From: a virus
Virus record (IMG/VR): IMGVR_UViG_3300013233_000093
Span: 62,001 to 126,000 of that record
Reading direction: 5' to 3' (one strand)
Length of the DNA: 64,000 nt
Shown here: positions 17,270 through 26,803 of the stretch, in pieces
How the letters are laid out: the number at the start of each line of letters is the position of its first letter
How positions within the stretch are numbered: position 1 is the first letter of the stretch
Translations under genes and position numbers: made by a program
The notes under the pieces: generated by a model
The model's input: only the letters and a program-made list of their open reading frames with translations
Database searches by the model: none
What the model was told of the DNA's origin: nothing

Positions 17270-18706
17270 ATGAAATTCGCAATAACAAACGACCATGGCG
17301 CGGGTAGAAAGATACTCATATCGCACAACGAGGTGGAGCTTGCTTGGCATAGCACTAAGTTGTTCGCTAAACTGATGATGCAGCCTGAGGAAATAGTGTT
17401 CGGCACGTTAAACCGATATCTTGCATCTTTACCGACTGGTAAACAGGATGCCATTTTCGGATCGTACGTAGCTGCGTATCAGATTATTGAAGATCCCAAG
17501 TTAGGCAGTACCAGAGAACAAGTGATCTCAGACTGGGCACGGGGTTTTTATAAGCTGGTGGACGTTAACCATATTAAAGCTTGGTTAGCCGACAACGGTG
17601 AAACGGTATACAACGAGCAGATTCAGAACTCGTATGTGCCAGACCAGGGTGCAAGGGAAACGACTTACTTGCGTCACGAGTACGACGAGCTTGTCGAGCT
17701 TATGTTGTTGGTTAAAATGACTATGCATGTGATGTCATCGTTTGCACAGTACCTGCATGAAGTGAACAGCAAGTTCCCCGAGTCCAGAGTGTTGGATTGC
17801 TTATCTGGATCTAAGGTCTGCGAGCATCCCGCTTACAAAAGACTCGAAGCGTACTGCACGTTCAAGGCAGAAGAACTCACAGCCAAACCATCCAACATCG
17901 CGTCCAGCGTGTTAGATTCGCTATGCAGTGTAGAAGTACCTAGGCATTTCTTAGCACGTACACTGGTACGAAGTCTGTCTATGGGTTCTAATCAAAACCC
18001 ACAACGTACATTGGTACAGGGTTTATATCGGTCGTTACACACTGAAAGTAAATCACTTGCTTCTGGCACAGTGGAAAAGCCACGCACCCGAGATGGCGAC
18101 GGTAATATGGAATGTGTGGCTGGGCGGTTCCGGACTACACAGGACATCCCAGATTACAATTACGTGACTGCTGGTGACTATCTAAAAGACATCACCGGTG
18201 TAGTAAAACACGTGTGTCCAGATGGTGATGTGGATAAGGCGAAGCACTATCATCACATGATCTCACAATCCAGTGATTACACGATAGCGCCGTATCAAAC
18301 GCCACTCACCGCACTTGTATTAAAGAGGGTAATTCACATGCAAGACGTGAATTACATAAACCTTGAGAGCATGTACTGTGCCATCGCTATAAGTGCGGCT
18401 TGGTATTCAGACAAAGGCTTTCAAGAGATTGCAAACCTAATGCTATCCCCGTATACAAAGTCAAACTCGGACGGCTATGCCGGCGGGTACGCATTTAATG
18501 GACTTACCAAGGAGAACACAGATATACTGGCTAAACTGTTCCCGTATTTAAAGCGGGACAAAAGAGGGAGAGCGATCTCTAATCCCTGTGTCGTCATGAC
18601 GACACAGATCATCGAGCAGATAAATGAATTGGACTACGCATCTGCTGAGTCTATTCCGTTAAACATCCGTAACGATCTTGTTACGGCATTGAAAATCACA
18701 CAGTAA
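17270..18706 (+). CDS. candidate fifth subunit of the non-virion RNA polymerase (phiKZ gp68-like position), 478 aa
   Basis: No motif is recognised in the sequence. The proposal is positional: in phiKZ the unique fifth subunit of the non-virion polymerase, gp68, lies a few genes upstream of the beta C part (gp71-73) and the beta-prime C part (gp74). Here the same spacing is seen, with two genes between this one and the beta C part. The length is near that of gp68 (about 520 residues), and it shares an exact 13-base upstream element with the beta C gene. It contains scattered Cys and His but no clear zinc site. Start ATG 17270 follows GGGAGATGT. Confidence 0.55.
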   Translation: MKFAITNDHGAGRKILISHNEVELAWHSTKLFAKLMMQPEEIVFGTLNRYLASLPTGKQDAIFGSYVAAYQIIEDPKLGSTREQVISDWARGFYKLVDVNHIKAWLADNGETVYNEQIQNSYVPDQGARETTYLRHEYDELVELMLLVKMTMHVMSSFAQYLHEVNSKFPESRVLDCLSGSKVCEHPAYKRLEAYCTFKAEELTAKPSNIASSVLDSLCSVEVPRHFLARTLVRSLSMGSNQNPQRTLVQGLYRSLHTESKSLASGTVEKPRTRDGDGNMECVAGRFRTTQDIPDYNYVTAGDYLKDITGVVKHVCPDGDVDKAKHYHHMISQSSDYTIAPYQTPLTALVLKRVIHMQDVNYINLESMYCAIAISAAWYSDKGFQEIANLMLSPYTKSNSDGYAGGYAFNGLTKENTDILAKLFPYLKRDKRGRAISNPCVVMTTQIIEQINELDYASAESIPLNIRNDLVTALKITQ

Positions 18707-18721
18707 CTGAGGATTAGAAAT

Positions 18722-20200
18722 ATGAACCGTCAACAACCACCGTTAAACATGGGCACTGTACAGCGCGCCAGCATCGAACTGGTAAGCTTTGTAATGGCCG
18801 AGGTACCCATGACACACAACGTACATTTTCGTCCGTACGAAACACGTGCGGATGCTGAGTCCATTCAGGCTTTAGACAGCGCCACCAAGGGCGGTACTGC
18901 CGTTTCACCACTGGCCTTGGCGGGCGTAGTGGGAAAGATCATCGCACCCGCCACACAGTCCAAAGGCGTCTTAACTGTACCAGGAGGTTGGCAGTCTAAG
19001 CGTATGTCTGTAACCGCCACGTTCATACTGCGCGATGCGTTCGGTAACCAGAAGCGTGAGACTCTACAGGCATACACAGACCATGTGGGGGTCGCCGGAC
19101 AGTCAGGTGCATTGGCTCCGAACATGCGTCTGTTCTTTGGAACGCATACCTCCGCAACGCCCGTGCGTCGCGGCGCACAGATGGTTTACGGGCAATCTGC
19201 CAGCAGCCATGTAATGGCGCCTGTGGCTTACGTGAACACCAATAAGACTCAATGCATTGCCAATCAACCAATGCGTCCTAAAGACGCAATGGCAAGCGCA
19301 GAGATCCGCATGATGGGTGGCATGCCTTCCAATCACATGGATGCACGCACCACCATGCTTGGCGGGTGTACTCCGTCAAGAGTGGTTAACGCGTCACCAG
19401 CACATTACCTGGAACGCACGATGAATACTTATCGCGCTGCGGTGTCCACCAACATGCAGGGTAACGAAGCAGGCGACTTGTATAACGTACAAACTGCGGC
19501 AGAGGCACCAACACTATCAGAAGATTTGGTAGAAGCATCGCCCTTGTTTGCAGCTATCAAGGCAGCAAGTCAATTTGACACGAACCACTCTGTAACCATT
19601 GCTGAATTCAGAGCGGCCTTTCCAAACCTTGATGCAGTAAAGCACATTAACTTGATTGGCAAATCAGGCGTGTCTGACCTGACACAGTACAACCAGCATC
19701 TCGGCGGGTCTAATGTAGCCACGTCCATTTCCACAATGATCTCACAAGCGTTACCTGCGCTCATGAAGTCACTCAATGTCGGTATCTTTGGGTTTGTGGT
19801 GGATAATCATGCTCGCTTAGGTGATCCTAATGCACGCGCAGGTGTGTTTAACGTGGTAACCACTAACTTCCAGCTTACGATGGCACTTACCGATGAGAGT
19901 CAGCGTAAGGTCGTGCTAGAAGAAAACCTACGCACGCTCATTGCACCGCAGATTGTGGCGTACGGCGTAAGTGACTTTGTCGTCTCTGGTACGATTAACC
20001 TTATGGGCAGTTGTAGCTTGGGGATTTCCATCAACGGCGGAAACCCCATCCCGTATTCTACACCAATGTACACCGCAGTGACGCCCGTGGTAGGTGCCAC
20101 CGGACTTGCATTAGAAACCGTGTCTAACGACATCACAGCCTTAATGGCAAACACCATCAAAACCCCAGCTGCGGTAGACAGCGCGTACCCAACCTTTTAG
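18722..20200 (+). CDS. conserved phage protein, positional candidate for the phiKZ gp69 (Imp1/PicA) nuclear-import factor, 492 aa
   Basis: Ala/Thr/Met-rich globular protein with no membrane segment and no recognised motif. It lies directly after the gp68-position gene and two genes before the beta C part. In phiKZ that slot is gp69, which from memory is the protein reported as the nuclear import factor Imp1/PicA. The identity is therefore only a synteny-based hypothesis, and an abundant structural protein is an alternative given its composition. Start ATG 18722 follows GAGGATTAGAAAT. Eleven bases separate it from the next gene. Confidence 0.55.
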   Translation: MNRQQPPLNMGTVQRASIELVSFVMAEVPMTHNVHFRPYETRADAESIQALDSATKGGTAVSPLALAGVVGKIIAPATQSKGVLTVPGGWQSKRMSVTATFILRDAFGNQKRETLQAYTDHVGVAGQSGALAPNMRLFFGTHTSATPVRRGAQMVYGQSASSHVMAPVAYVNTNKTQCIANQPMRPKDAMASAEIRMMGGMPSNHMDARTTMLGGCTPSRVVNASPAHYLERTMNTYRAAVSTNMQGNEAGDLYNVQTAAEAPTLSEDLVEASPLFAAIKAASQFDTNHSVTIAEFRAAFPNLDAVKHINLIGKSGVSDLTQYNQHLGGSNVATSISTMISQALPALMKSLNVGIFGFVVDNHARLGDPNARAGVFNVVTTNFQLTMALTDESQRKVVLEENLRTLIAPQIVAYGVSDFVVSGTINLMGSCSLGISINGGNPIPYSTPMYTAVTPVVGATGLALETVSNDITALMANTIKTPAAVDSAYPTF

Positions 20201-20210
20201 GAGATTGTAA

Positions 20211-21449
20211 ATGAGTAATTTGTTGAAGTTTTACAAGGCCGTGTTAGCAGACCTTGGCATGACTGTGGATAAGAAGGGCGACGTATACATCGACGTCACT
20301 GGTGAATCACAGCGAGTGAAGGTGAAGGTGGCGCGGGATGATAAACGCGTTACACTCCCACTGTCCTTACCGACAGAGGAGTACATGGCTGAGGAGGATA
20401 ATACAGTGCGCGCGTATTTCCATCCTGCCAGCGAGTGCTACACACGCGGGCAACCCGAGATCCTAAACGCGGTAATCCGTCTATCAATGGTCAACTTGTA
20501 TGTAGACGCACAACACCTGACCGACACGATCCTGCAAGTAGCAGGAGATAAGGATAAACACGCTAACTTATCTCAGGCAGTGATCTCGCTGATTAACGAT
20601 ATTCCAGACGTAACCAACAACACACTTAAGGTGTGGAAAACGTTCCGGAACAAGTTAACCGGCACAGCACGACCACGTCCATTGCTTCAAGCGGCTTTAC
20701 GTCGTAACGAAACAGTAGACGGCACCGAATATCCACGGGTGTGTCGTATCTCGCATACTGCGGTAGAGTCTGATCTCTTTGGAGATAAGATGTCTAACGT
20801 GGCACGAGAGGCCATTACATCTGTGTACAAACGTGTACTGGGTGACGAACGAGTGGTATTCTGTTCTTCATCGCAATACGCGCCGTACATGATGGCGTTC
20901 TTAAATGCATATCACGAACAGATGACTCAGATCTCGGCAGTGTATCGTGTTATGCGCAAGCATTGTTCGCCCTCTATTAAGTTCAAAGGTGCATGGCTGG
21001 CCGATCTTAATAAGGTTAAGAAGTGGTATAACACCGAGCTGTATGTGCAATTGGAAGGTAATGTTGGCATGGGTGGTGTAGATGAGTCGGAAGACGATAG
21101 CACAGCCTCTGTTACACGCGTGGGTAAACGGGATACTCCTGCGTCTAAACCGGTCAGTCGGTCACCCGCTCCACGGGCAACCCCAACACCGAAGAAGACC
21201 AAGATGTTCCAGCCACCTGCACAACAAATGCAGCAGCCCATTCCGCCGCGTCCAATGTACGCACCACAGCAACCGGTAATGCAGCCGCCTCCTCAGCCAA
21301 TGTACGCACCTGCACCGCAAATGCAAATGCAAGGCGTTCCAGGCATTCAACAAAGCATGCCAATGCAAGCCCCTGTTGACGCTTACGGGCGTCCGTTACA
21401 ACAGGCCGTTCAACCACCACAACCCGCACGTCGTTACCAGATGAAGTAA
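20211..21449 (+). CDS. hypothetical protein with Pro/Gln/Met-rich disordered tail, 412 aa
   Basis: Residues 1-~285 look globular. From ~285 to the end the chain is basic and then rich in Pro, Gln and Met with repeated PMYAP and PQQP-like units, a low-complexity, likely disordered region. Such tails often mediate multivalent binding or condensation, which would suit a factor working in or at the phage nucleus, but that is inference. Position corresponds to phiKZ gp70, between the gp69-slot gene and the RNAP beta C part. Start ATG 20211 follows AGGAGATTGTAA. Confidence 0.6.
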   Translation: MSNLLKFYKAVLADLGMTVDKKGDVYIDVTGESQRVKVKVARDDKRVTLPLSLPTEEYMAEEDNTVRAYFHPASECYTRGQPEILNAVIRLSMVNLYVDAQHLTDTILQVAGDKDKHANLSQAVISLINDIPDVTNNTLKVWKTFRNKLTGTARPRPLLQAALRRNETVDGTEYPRVCRISHTAVESDLFGDKMSNVAREAITSVYKRVLGDERVVFCSSSQYAPYMMAFLNAYHEQMTQISAVYRVMRKHCSPSIKFKGAWLADLNKVKKWYNTELYVQLEGNVGMGGVDESEDDSTASVTRVGKRDTPASKPVSRSPAPRATPTPKKTKMFQPPAQQMQQPIPPRPMYAPQQPVMQPPPQPMYAPAPQMQMQGVPGIQQSMPMQAPVDAYGRPLQQAVQPPQPARRYQMK

Positions 21450-21452
21450 CAG

Positions 21453-21484
21453 CATAGTCCCCACTCCAATTGGAGTGGGGTATG
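21453..21484. terminator. bidirectional hairpin between convergent genes
   Basis: CCCCACTCC/GGAGTGGGG with loop AATT (21459-21480), flanked by CATA on the left and TATG on the right, so both strands read TATG after the stem. Confidence 0.75.
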
Positions 21485-21823
21485 TTACATTTGTCTTTTT
21501 ATGGATAAATACCGTTTAACAATACCGTCCACATAAGAAGGATCAACCGTGTATATAACGCGCTCTTCACGTAATAGATCTTGTGGCGTGCTAAGTCCGT
21601 TTACCCTCATGGTAACCCAAGCTAAATGTGCAGGTACGTTAAACATCAACAGAAGCCCGTTTAAATCGCCTCTGTATTTATCCACATCCACAGCGGTGGG
21701 GCGTTCTACACCAGCAATAGCGTCTGCGATTAATAGCGTCATGTGATCTTCCATCAATTGCCGATACTCAGCTGTATAGTAAAACGCATCTCCCCAATCA
21801 CCGTATAGTCTACTCACTTTCAT
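21485..21823 (-). CDS. hypothetical protein, 112 aa
   Basis: The frame stays open upstream to 22174, but the start is placed at the ATG at 21823 (MKVSRLYGDW), because GAAGG lies just ahead of it and longer forms would run through the start of the RNAP beta gene on the other strand. Small soluble protein without recognised motifs, lying alone on the minus strand between two polymerase-linked genes. Confidence 0.6.
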   Translation of the reverse strand: MKVSRLYGDWGDAFYYTAEYRQLMEDHMTLLIADAIAGVERPTAVDVDKYRGDLNGLLLMFNVPAHLAWVTMRVNGLSTPQDLLREERVIYTVDPSYVDGIVKRYLSIKRQM

Positions 21824-21836
21824 GTTTGAAAAAACC

Positions 21837-21849
21837 TTCAGGCATATAT
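21837..21849 (+). promoter_or_regulatory. shared upstream element TTCAGGCATATAT, copy 2
   Basis: Exact match to 13 bases at 17219-17231. It lies about 33 bases ahead of the RNAP beta C start. The two copies precede the two rightward polymerase-linked units, suggesting common timing. Confidence 0.45.
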
Positions 21850-21881
21850 GACTATTACCCAGTAGAAGAAAAGGAAAATGT

Positions 21882-23975
21882 ATGACGGATGTAAACATAC
21901 GACCAGAGTTCCAAGGCGTGCCAGCCACAAGAACCCCGTTCGGTAACTTTGATTCATCTGGTAGATCCCAGATGTCTTTCGCAATGGATGCACAGGCAGT
22001 CGTGCCTGTAAAGCCAGAAATCCCCAGATCGCTAACAGGCTTTGAGGACCAGTTAGCCACGTTCACCACCGCGATTATCTCACCGTGTAATTGCGTCGTC
22101 GTAGAGGTGATTACGAAATACACAGGCGGTGAAGGCGCGGGTGCCATCAAAAGCAATCCCTTAGCCACCCTCATATACCAAGCAGACGAGACAGGCGAGT
22201 ATGGAGTAATCCACCTTATTCAATACCAGAATCAACTGGAGAGAATGCACGAGGTGTTCAGTTATGAATACCAACTCACATCATTGGGGAAGGCAGCGTG
22301 TCGCAAAGGTGCACGGTTACGCATGGGGGATATCTTATCCAAGCCACCGACTATTACCGATGAGGGTATTTACACAAATACCCTTAACGCTAACATGATT
22401 TACCTTTCATCGCCACCGACCATTGAAGATGGTTATGACGTGTCCGATGAGTTTCTTGCAAAGTGCAGTCCATGGGCTACCGAAGCACATGTGGCGGAGC
22501 CGGGAGATAAGTACTTCCCTGTAAACCTTTACGGAGATGCGGATAATTACCAACCGTTTCCTGAGATCGGTCAGAAGATTCGGGAAGATGGCCTTGTGTT
22601 TGCCATGCGTCCATTTAATGAAACGTTTAACGGGTTGAACATGACGGTCAACGAGTTAATGATCCCTGACTTAGTGCACGACGTTTGTACGTTTGCCAGC
22701 CCACATGCCATAGACGCGACGGTGTTTGACGTCACTGTGGAAACTACGAGTGGCGAAGGCAACCACGTTTCCAACATACCTGCTGGTATGGAAACGCAAA
22801 TGCGGAAGTACAGCAACTCACTGTCTGCTTATCACGCACGAATAGCAGACTTCTATAACCGTGAACGGGCAAACACACGGAGGATGCAACAGCCGTTTAA
22901 CATCACACCAGAACTACAGACATTAGTCACGTATGCTTTAGGTGATCGTCCCAACACAGTACTGCGGGGAGGTGCTGGCGGCAACGCACGCCGCAACTCT
23001 GTGAATAAAACATATCGTGCTAAACCGTTAAGTGAGTACCGAGTAGAGATTCACTTAAAGTATCGGTATGCGGTAGAGAACGGTGGCAAGGTCACCAACA
23101 AAGGCGGTGGTAAGGGAGTGGTGTGTAATCGTAAACCTGCCAGTGAGATGCCCGTGGACGAGTTTGGTAACGTGGCAGACATCGTGGGCTACTATCGTGG
23201 TGTGGTCGGTCGATTGAATCCAAGTCAGTTGTACAGCCAGTTCGTGAATGCGTTTACCCGAGACGTAGAAGGTGACATTGTTAAAATGCTTCAGTCAGGT
23301 AGTCGGCAGGAAGCATGGGATCACTATTTGGGGTTTGTGAAAGCATTGACCCCAGAGGCTTTGGAGTTTATCATCGATACCCCAGATGAGCGCAACCAGA
23401 TCCTAGACGGCATACAACTATCAGGCCTTTATCACATTTACGACAGCGCAGCTGATTCTTTCAGCGAGGACATGTGGTTTCGTTGCATGGAGTTCCGTCC
23501 ACCTAATAAATCCAGGGTCAAGTACGTAGACCAGAATGGAAATCTTAGACATCCCATTGAACCTGCTTTGATAGGTGAAGTGGAGATCTGGGTACTGGAT
23601 AAGATCTCGCATAAACCAATGGCGGTGAGTGGTGTGACTCGTCAACACTACGGCTTAGCAGCTGCACCTGGTAAGTCAACTAAGTACCAGGTGCCGGGAA
23701 ACCAAAAGCCGGCCCGGGTGTTTGGGGAAACCGAAACCCGTCAAGGTTGCTGTGTTATGGGTGGTGCCGCCATGGCTGAGATCTTAAGGATGTCAACCGA
23801 TCCTGAAACGCATCGTGAAGTGTGCTCTAACGTCTACACTGCGGAGCATCCCGGAGCGGTGGAGGACGTCATCGATAGGGATAAACAACACGGACTAGGG
23901 AGACCTGTAGAGTTTGTAAGACACATCATGTCGGGCATTGGCCTGCAAATCGTGGACATTGAGGAGCAATCGTAA
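21882..23975 (+). CDS. phage RNA polymerase beta subunit, C-terminal part, 697 aa
   Basis: Two conserved beta-subunit regions are visible. The Lys/Gly-rich segment near residues 397-412 (ENGGKVTNKGGGKGVV) corresponds to the GDK...GxKG active-centre region. About 30 residues later VVGRLNPSQLYSQF corresponds to the SRMNIGQ-type region. The N-terminal half of beta is missing and should be a separate gene outside this window. In phiKZ the equivalent is gp71-73 of the non-virion polymerase. The downstream neighbour is the beta-prime C part, starting two bases after this stop. Start ATG 21882 follows AAAAGGAAAATGT. Confidence 0.75.
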   Translation: MTDVNIRPEFQGVPATRTPFGNFDSSGRSQMSFAMDAQAVVPVKPEIPRSLTGFEDQLATFTTAIISPCNCVVVEVITKYTGGEGAGAIKSNPLATLIYQADETGEYGVIHLIQYQNQLERMHEVFSYEYQLTSLGKAACRKGARLRMGDILSKPPTITDEGIYTNTLNANMIYLSSPPTIEDGYDVSDEFLAKCSPWATEAHVAEPGDKYFPVNLYGDADNYQPFPEIGQKIREDGLVFAMRPFNETFNGLNMTVNELMIPDLVHDVCTFASPHAIDATVFDVTVETTSGEGNHVSNIPAGMETQMRKYSNSLSAYHARIADFYNRERANTRRMQQPFNITPELQTLVTYALGDRPNTVLRGGAGGNARRNSVNKTYRAKPLSEYRVEIHLKYRYAVENGGKVTNKGGGKGVVCNRKPASEMPVDEFGNVADIVGYYRGVVGRLNPSQLYSQFVNAFTRDVEGDIVKMLQSGSRQEAWDHYLGFVKALTPEALEFIIDTPDERNQILDGIQLSGLYHIYDSAADSFSEDMWFRCMEFRPPNKSRVKYVDQNGNLRHPIEPALIGEVEIWVLDKISHKPMAVSGVTRQHYGLAAAPGKSTKYQVPGNQKPARVFGETETRQGCCVMGGAAMAEILRMSTDPETHREVCSNVYTAEHPGAVEDVIDRDKQHGLGRPVEFVRHIMSGIGLQIVDIEEQS

Positions 23976-23976
23976 T

Positions 23977-25950
23977 ATGGGCATGGCACTATCGACAAAA
24001 CCGTACGCGGTAAACGCAGACGACTTGCTAAAGATGACAACCGCTCAACTGAGTAAGCTTCCCGAACTGTATTGGGACGTAACGTTCCATAACGGCGAGG
24101 TACTGCATACCACTAAGCGTCGTACCATGTACAGTCATATGTACTGGAGATTACACGCACTGTATCCGGGTGCGATTGTCAGACCCACTCACCATGTGGG
24201 TAATGGTAAGATGCGCCAGGGGATGGAACTGGATTTGATGGAAGTCATCTTCTGGGACGTCTGGCGTGATCACGTTGCACATGCACACGTGGACAAGTAT
24301 GAACTTGTTTGGGACATGGCGAAAGAGCTATACAAGACGCATAACGGCGTGTATAACTTTTACGTCACCGACCTTGGCGACTATCTACTGACAGGGGACT
24401 TAGGAGACCTCGTCACAATGATGCACCATCCTGAAATCAAAGAAGCCAAACGGCTTGTTATGGAAGAAGGCATGGAAATGTCGGATGGATACGATCGCAT
24501 CATTGACGTGATGCGTGGAGACGATCCTGCATTACGACATAACGCAATTGGGATGTTGGCGAGAGCAGGACTGGTGAATCTGAGCCAGATTGTACAACTC
24601 GTCAGTATGCGCGGTCGGGTATACTCCACCAGTGGCCGTATCTACGACGAACCCATCTATGAAAGTTATGGCGGTGGGATTAAAACCCTAGCTGCGTCTG
24701 CCATGGAGACGCGTCAAGCTGCATTTGCTTTGTATATGAATACAGAGCCGTTGCAGCAGACCGAGTACCTTAACAGACGCATGCAACTGCATTGCGAGAT
24801 CATTGATCGCGTGGAAGGGCATGATTGTGGTACAACGCATTACGCAGACTGGCTCATGGGGGATCACGAGTTACACCAGTTCTCGGGCAAGTACCATTTC
24901 TACGACGGTGAGTTGCGCGTTATAAGAAAGACGGACACTCACCTGATCGGTAAACGTCTGAAGATCCGCACGTTTGCTCACTGTGAGAACCACGATCCCA
25001 CCACAGTCTGTGCTACATGTCTAGGCGAGACGTCTCTGATTATGCCAGAGAACACCAACTTAGGTCATTTCCTTACGGTGTACGCGCTGTCGTTAATGTC
25101 ACAACTGATCTTGTCAACAAAGCACGTGGTGGCTTCACAGGAATCGTTGTTCCTGGATTTGATTGATTCGGTGAATGATATTCTGAAGCTGAATCCTAAG
25201 AACAAGTCTGAGGTAATGGTTAAGGGCGCCGGTATTCAACGTTTTGTCATACGTATTAAGACAGACGAGTTCCATGGTAGAAACAGGGTAGTAAACTCCA
25301 ATGTCCCCGCACGCAATCAACTGGCTTCTAGACTGAGTAACATCAGTCAGTTAATGATTGCAGGTGCAGACGAAGACGGTAATCGCTTCGGAGATTGGGC
25401 GGTTATTGACACCTCATTAGGTGGTGATGGATCGTCCCTATCACTGGACGTGCTAGAGGTGGTGCAGGATAACGGGTGGAAAGAAGTGGATGAGTACATG
25501 GACGTCTTCCTGGATGACTTTAAGGGCAAGTCTATCTTTGTAACACCTAAGCGTAACGAGTCTGTAATCGATTACGTAAACCGTGCACGGCATTTCCTGT
25601 TTGCCTCTCAGAGCGAGAAGTCCACTACGGGAGATGTAATCACTAACCACCACACCGCAACAGAAGCAATGGCTGCACTTAAAGACTTGTTCGATAAGCG
25701 CATGCCTAAAGCGAACTTCACCACAGTGGAGATCTTCATCCGCGCGTCAATGACTGTAAACGGTCTGCAAGACGTACGACTGCCAGTGGGAGGCAGAACC
25801 TTTATCCCACTCGATGCCCGTCAGATCATCCAACGTCGTACTGTGTCAGCAGCATTGGCATACGAACGACAACGTGGTCCTTTACTGGAACCGTCTGCGG
25901 TACTGAATACCAACAGACAGAACCATCCAATGGATCGTATCTCGGGATAA
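23977..25950 (+). CDS. phage RNA polymerase beta-prime subunit, C-terminal part, 657 aa
   Basis: Trigger-loop-like region near residues 228-268: a glycine-rich turn (SYGGGIKT) followed by helix and LNRRMQL, matching the GLIDTAVKTA...YLTRRL pattern of beta-prime. A zinc-binding-like set CENHDPTTVCATC follows at ~335-348. It complements the catalytic-loop part at 11462-12913, about 11 kb upstream, with several genes between them. Equivalent to phiKZ gp74. ATG 23977 is preferred over an upstream start inside the beta gene because GAGGAG (23961-23966) lies ahead of it. Confidence 0.75.
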   Translation: MGMALSTKPYAVNADDLLKMTTAQLSKLPELYWDVTFHNGEVLHTTKRRTMYSHMYWRLHALYPGAIVRPTHHVGNGKMRQGMELDLMEVIFWDVWRDHVAHAHVDKYELVWDMAKELYKTHNGVYNFYVTDLGDYLLTGDLGDLVTMMHHPEIKEAKRLVMEEGMEMSDGYDRIIDVMRGDDPALRHNAIGMLARAGLVNLSQIVQLVSMRGRVYSTSGRIYDEPIYESYGGGIKTLAASAMETRQAAFALYMNTEPLQQTEYLNRRMQLHCEIIDRVEGHDCGTTHYADWLMGDHELHQFSGKYHFYDGELRVIRKTDTHLIGKRLKIRTFAHCENHDPTTVCATCLGETSLIMPENTNLGHFLTVYALSLMSQLILSTKHVVASQESLFLDLIDSVNDILKLNPKNKSEVMVKGAGIQRFVIRIKTDEFHGRNRVVNSNVPARNQLASRLSNISQLMIAGADEDGNRFGDWAVIDTSLGGDGSSLSLDVLEVVQDNGWKEVDEYMDVFLDDFKGKSIFVTPKRNESVIDYVNRARHFLFASQSEKSTTGDVITNHHTATEAMAALKDLFDKRMPKANFTTVEIFIRASMTVNGLQDVRLPVGGRTFIPLDARQIIQRRTVSAALAYERQRGPLLEPSAVLNTNRQNHPMDRISG

Positions 25951-25957
25951 CCTAATA

Positions 25958-25980
25958 GACCACGCCAGTCTGGCGTGGTC
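25958..25980 (+). terminator. hairpin terminator after RNAP beta/beta-prime genes
   Basis: GACCACGCCA/TGGCGTGGTC, 10-bp perfect stem with loop GTC, followed by ATTTGC. The next gene begins 21 bases later. Confidence 0.7.
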
Positions 25981-26001
25981 ATTTGCACTCTAGGAGCTAC
26001 A

Positions 26002-26739
26002 ATGAACAAAGCAGAAATATCGCATAACGATTACTCGCACCATCCGTATGACGGCAGTATGGATGTGGTGATTGCATCAGGTCGTATTGAAAACGTTTAC
26101 TGCCAGGTGTATCATAACACACATCCTCTTGCGCATGGCATTACTGCAAATGCATTACGTAAAACCATGGATCGCTTGTTACAGGCGGGCACTCCAACGG
26201 ATTACAATTATCCATTGGGTAGCGTAAGCGGGCCTAATGACGATGGTAATCGACGCTTTACATTCGAGACACCAGCAACCCCACATGAATATACTTGTGG
26301 ACCATTTCGCGTTATCCGTAATACCGGTCCGTGTAAAAAACCTAATCCATGCTTTAGCCATGCGAGTCACACCGCTCTGCATAAAACCGTAAACGGGGAA
26401 GAAAAACGGCTTTATCGTGCGTTGTATAACATGACCATCGTGCCGGAACAACTAACAATTGGACCTGTGCACGACAACTACGCTATTCTAGAAGACGGAA
26501 CGGGCAGATACATGGCAATGTGTGTAACTACTAAGTACGAAGACACATGCTTAGAGTTCACGTATATAAACAGTGACGAGATTCCTCGCCTTATGGCTAA
26601 AATTACATACCCTCGTGGCACGGTCTTCACAGAGCAGACGTTAGTGTCCATTGCATTTGGTGTGCTCGACATCTACGAGGAACAGATTCACGTACATCAG
26701 AACTGTCGTATTTTACCATTCGAACCAGACGTCTTGTAA
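26002..26739 (+). CDS. hypothetical protein, 245 aa
   Basis: Start at ATG 26002 after TAGGAGCTACA; the frame opens earlier but inside the terminator. His/Cys/Tyr-rich N-terminal half and an acidic C-terminal half, no recognised motif. Lies between the RNAP beta-prime C gene and an SF2 helicase. Function unknown. Confidence 0.6.
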   Translation: MNKAEISHNDYSHHPYDGSMDVVIASGRIENVYCQVYHNTHPLAHGITANALRKTMDRLLQAGTPTDYNYPLGSVSGPNDDGNRRFTFETPATPHEYTCGPFRVIRNTGPCKKPNPCFSHASHTALHKTVNGEEKRLYRALYNMTIVPEQLTIGPVHDNYAILEDGTGRYMAMCVTTKYEDTCLEFTYINSDEIPRLMAKITYPRGTVFTEQTLVSIAFGVLDIYEEQIHVHQNCRILPFEPDVL

Positions 26740-26803
26740 CCTTTAACTAGGCTATATCTTTCTATCAATGATGGTATTTTTTGTACCATGTACGGAGAGT
26801 GAG

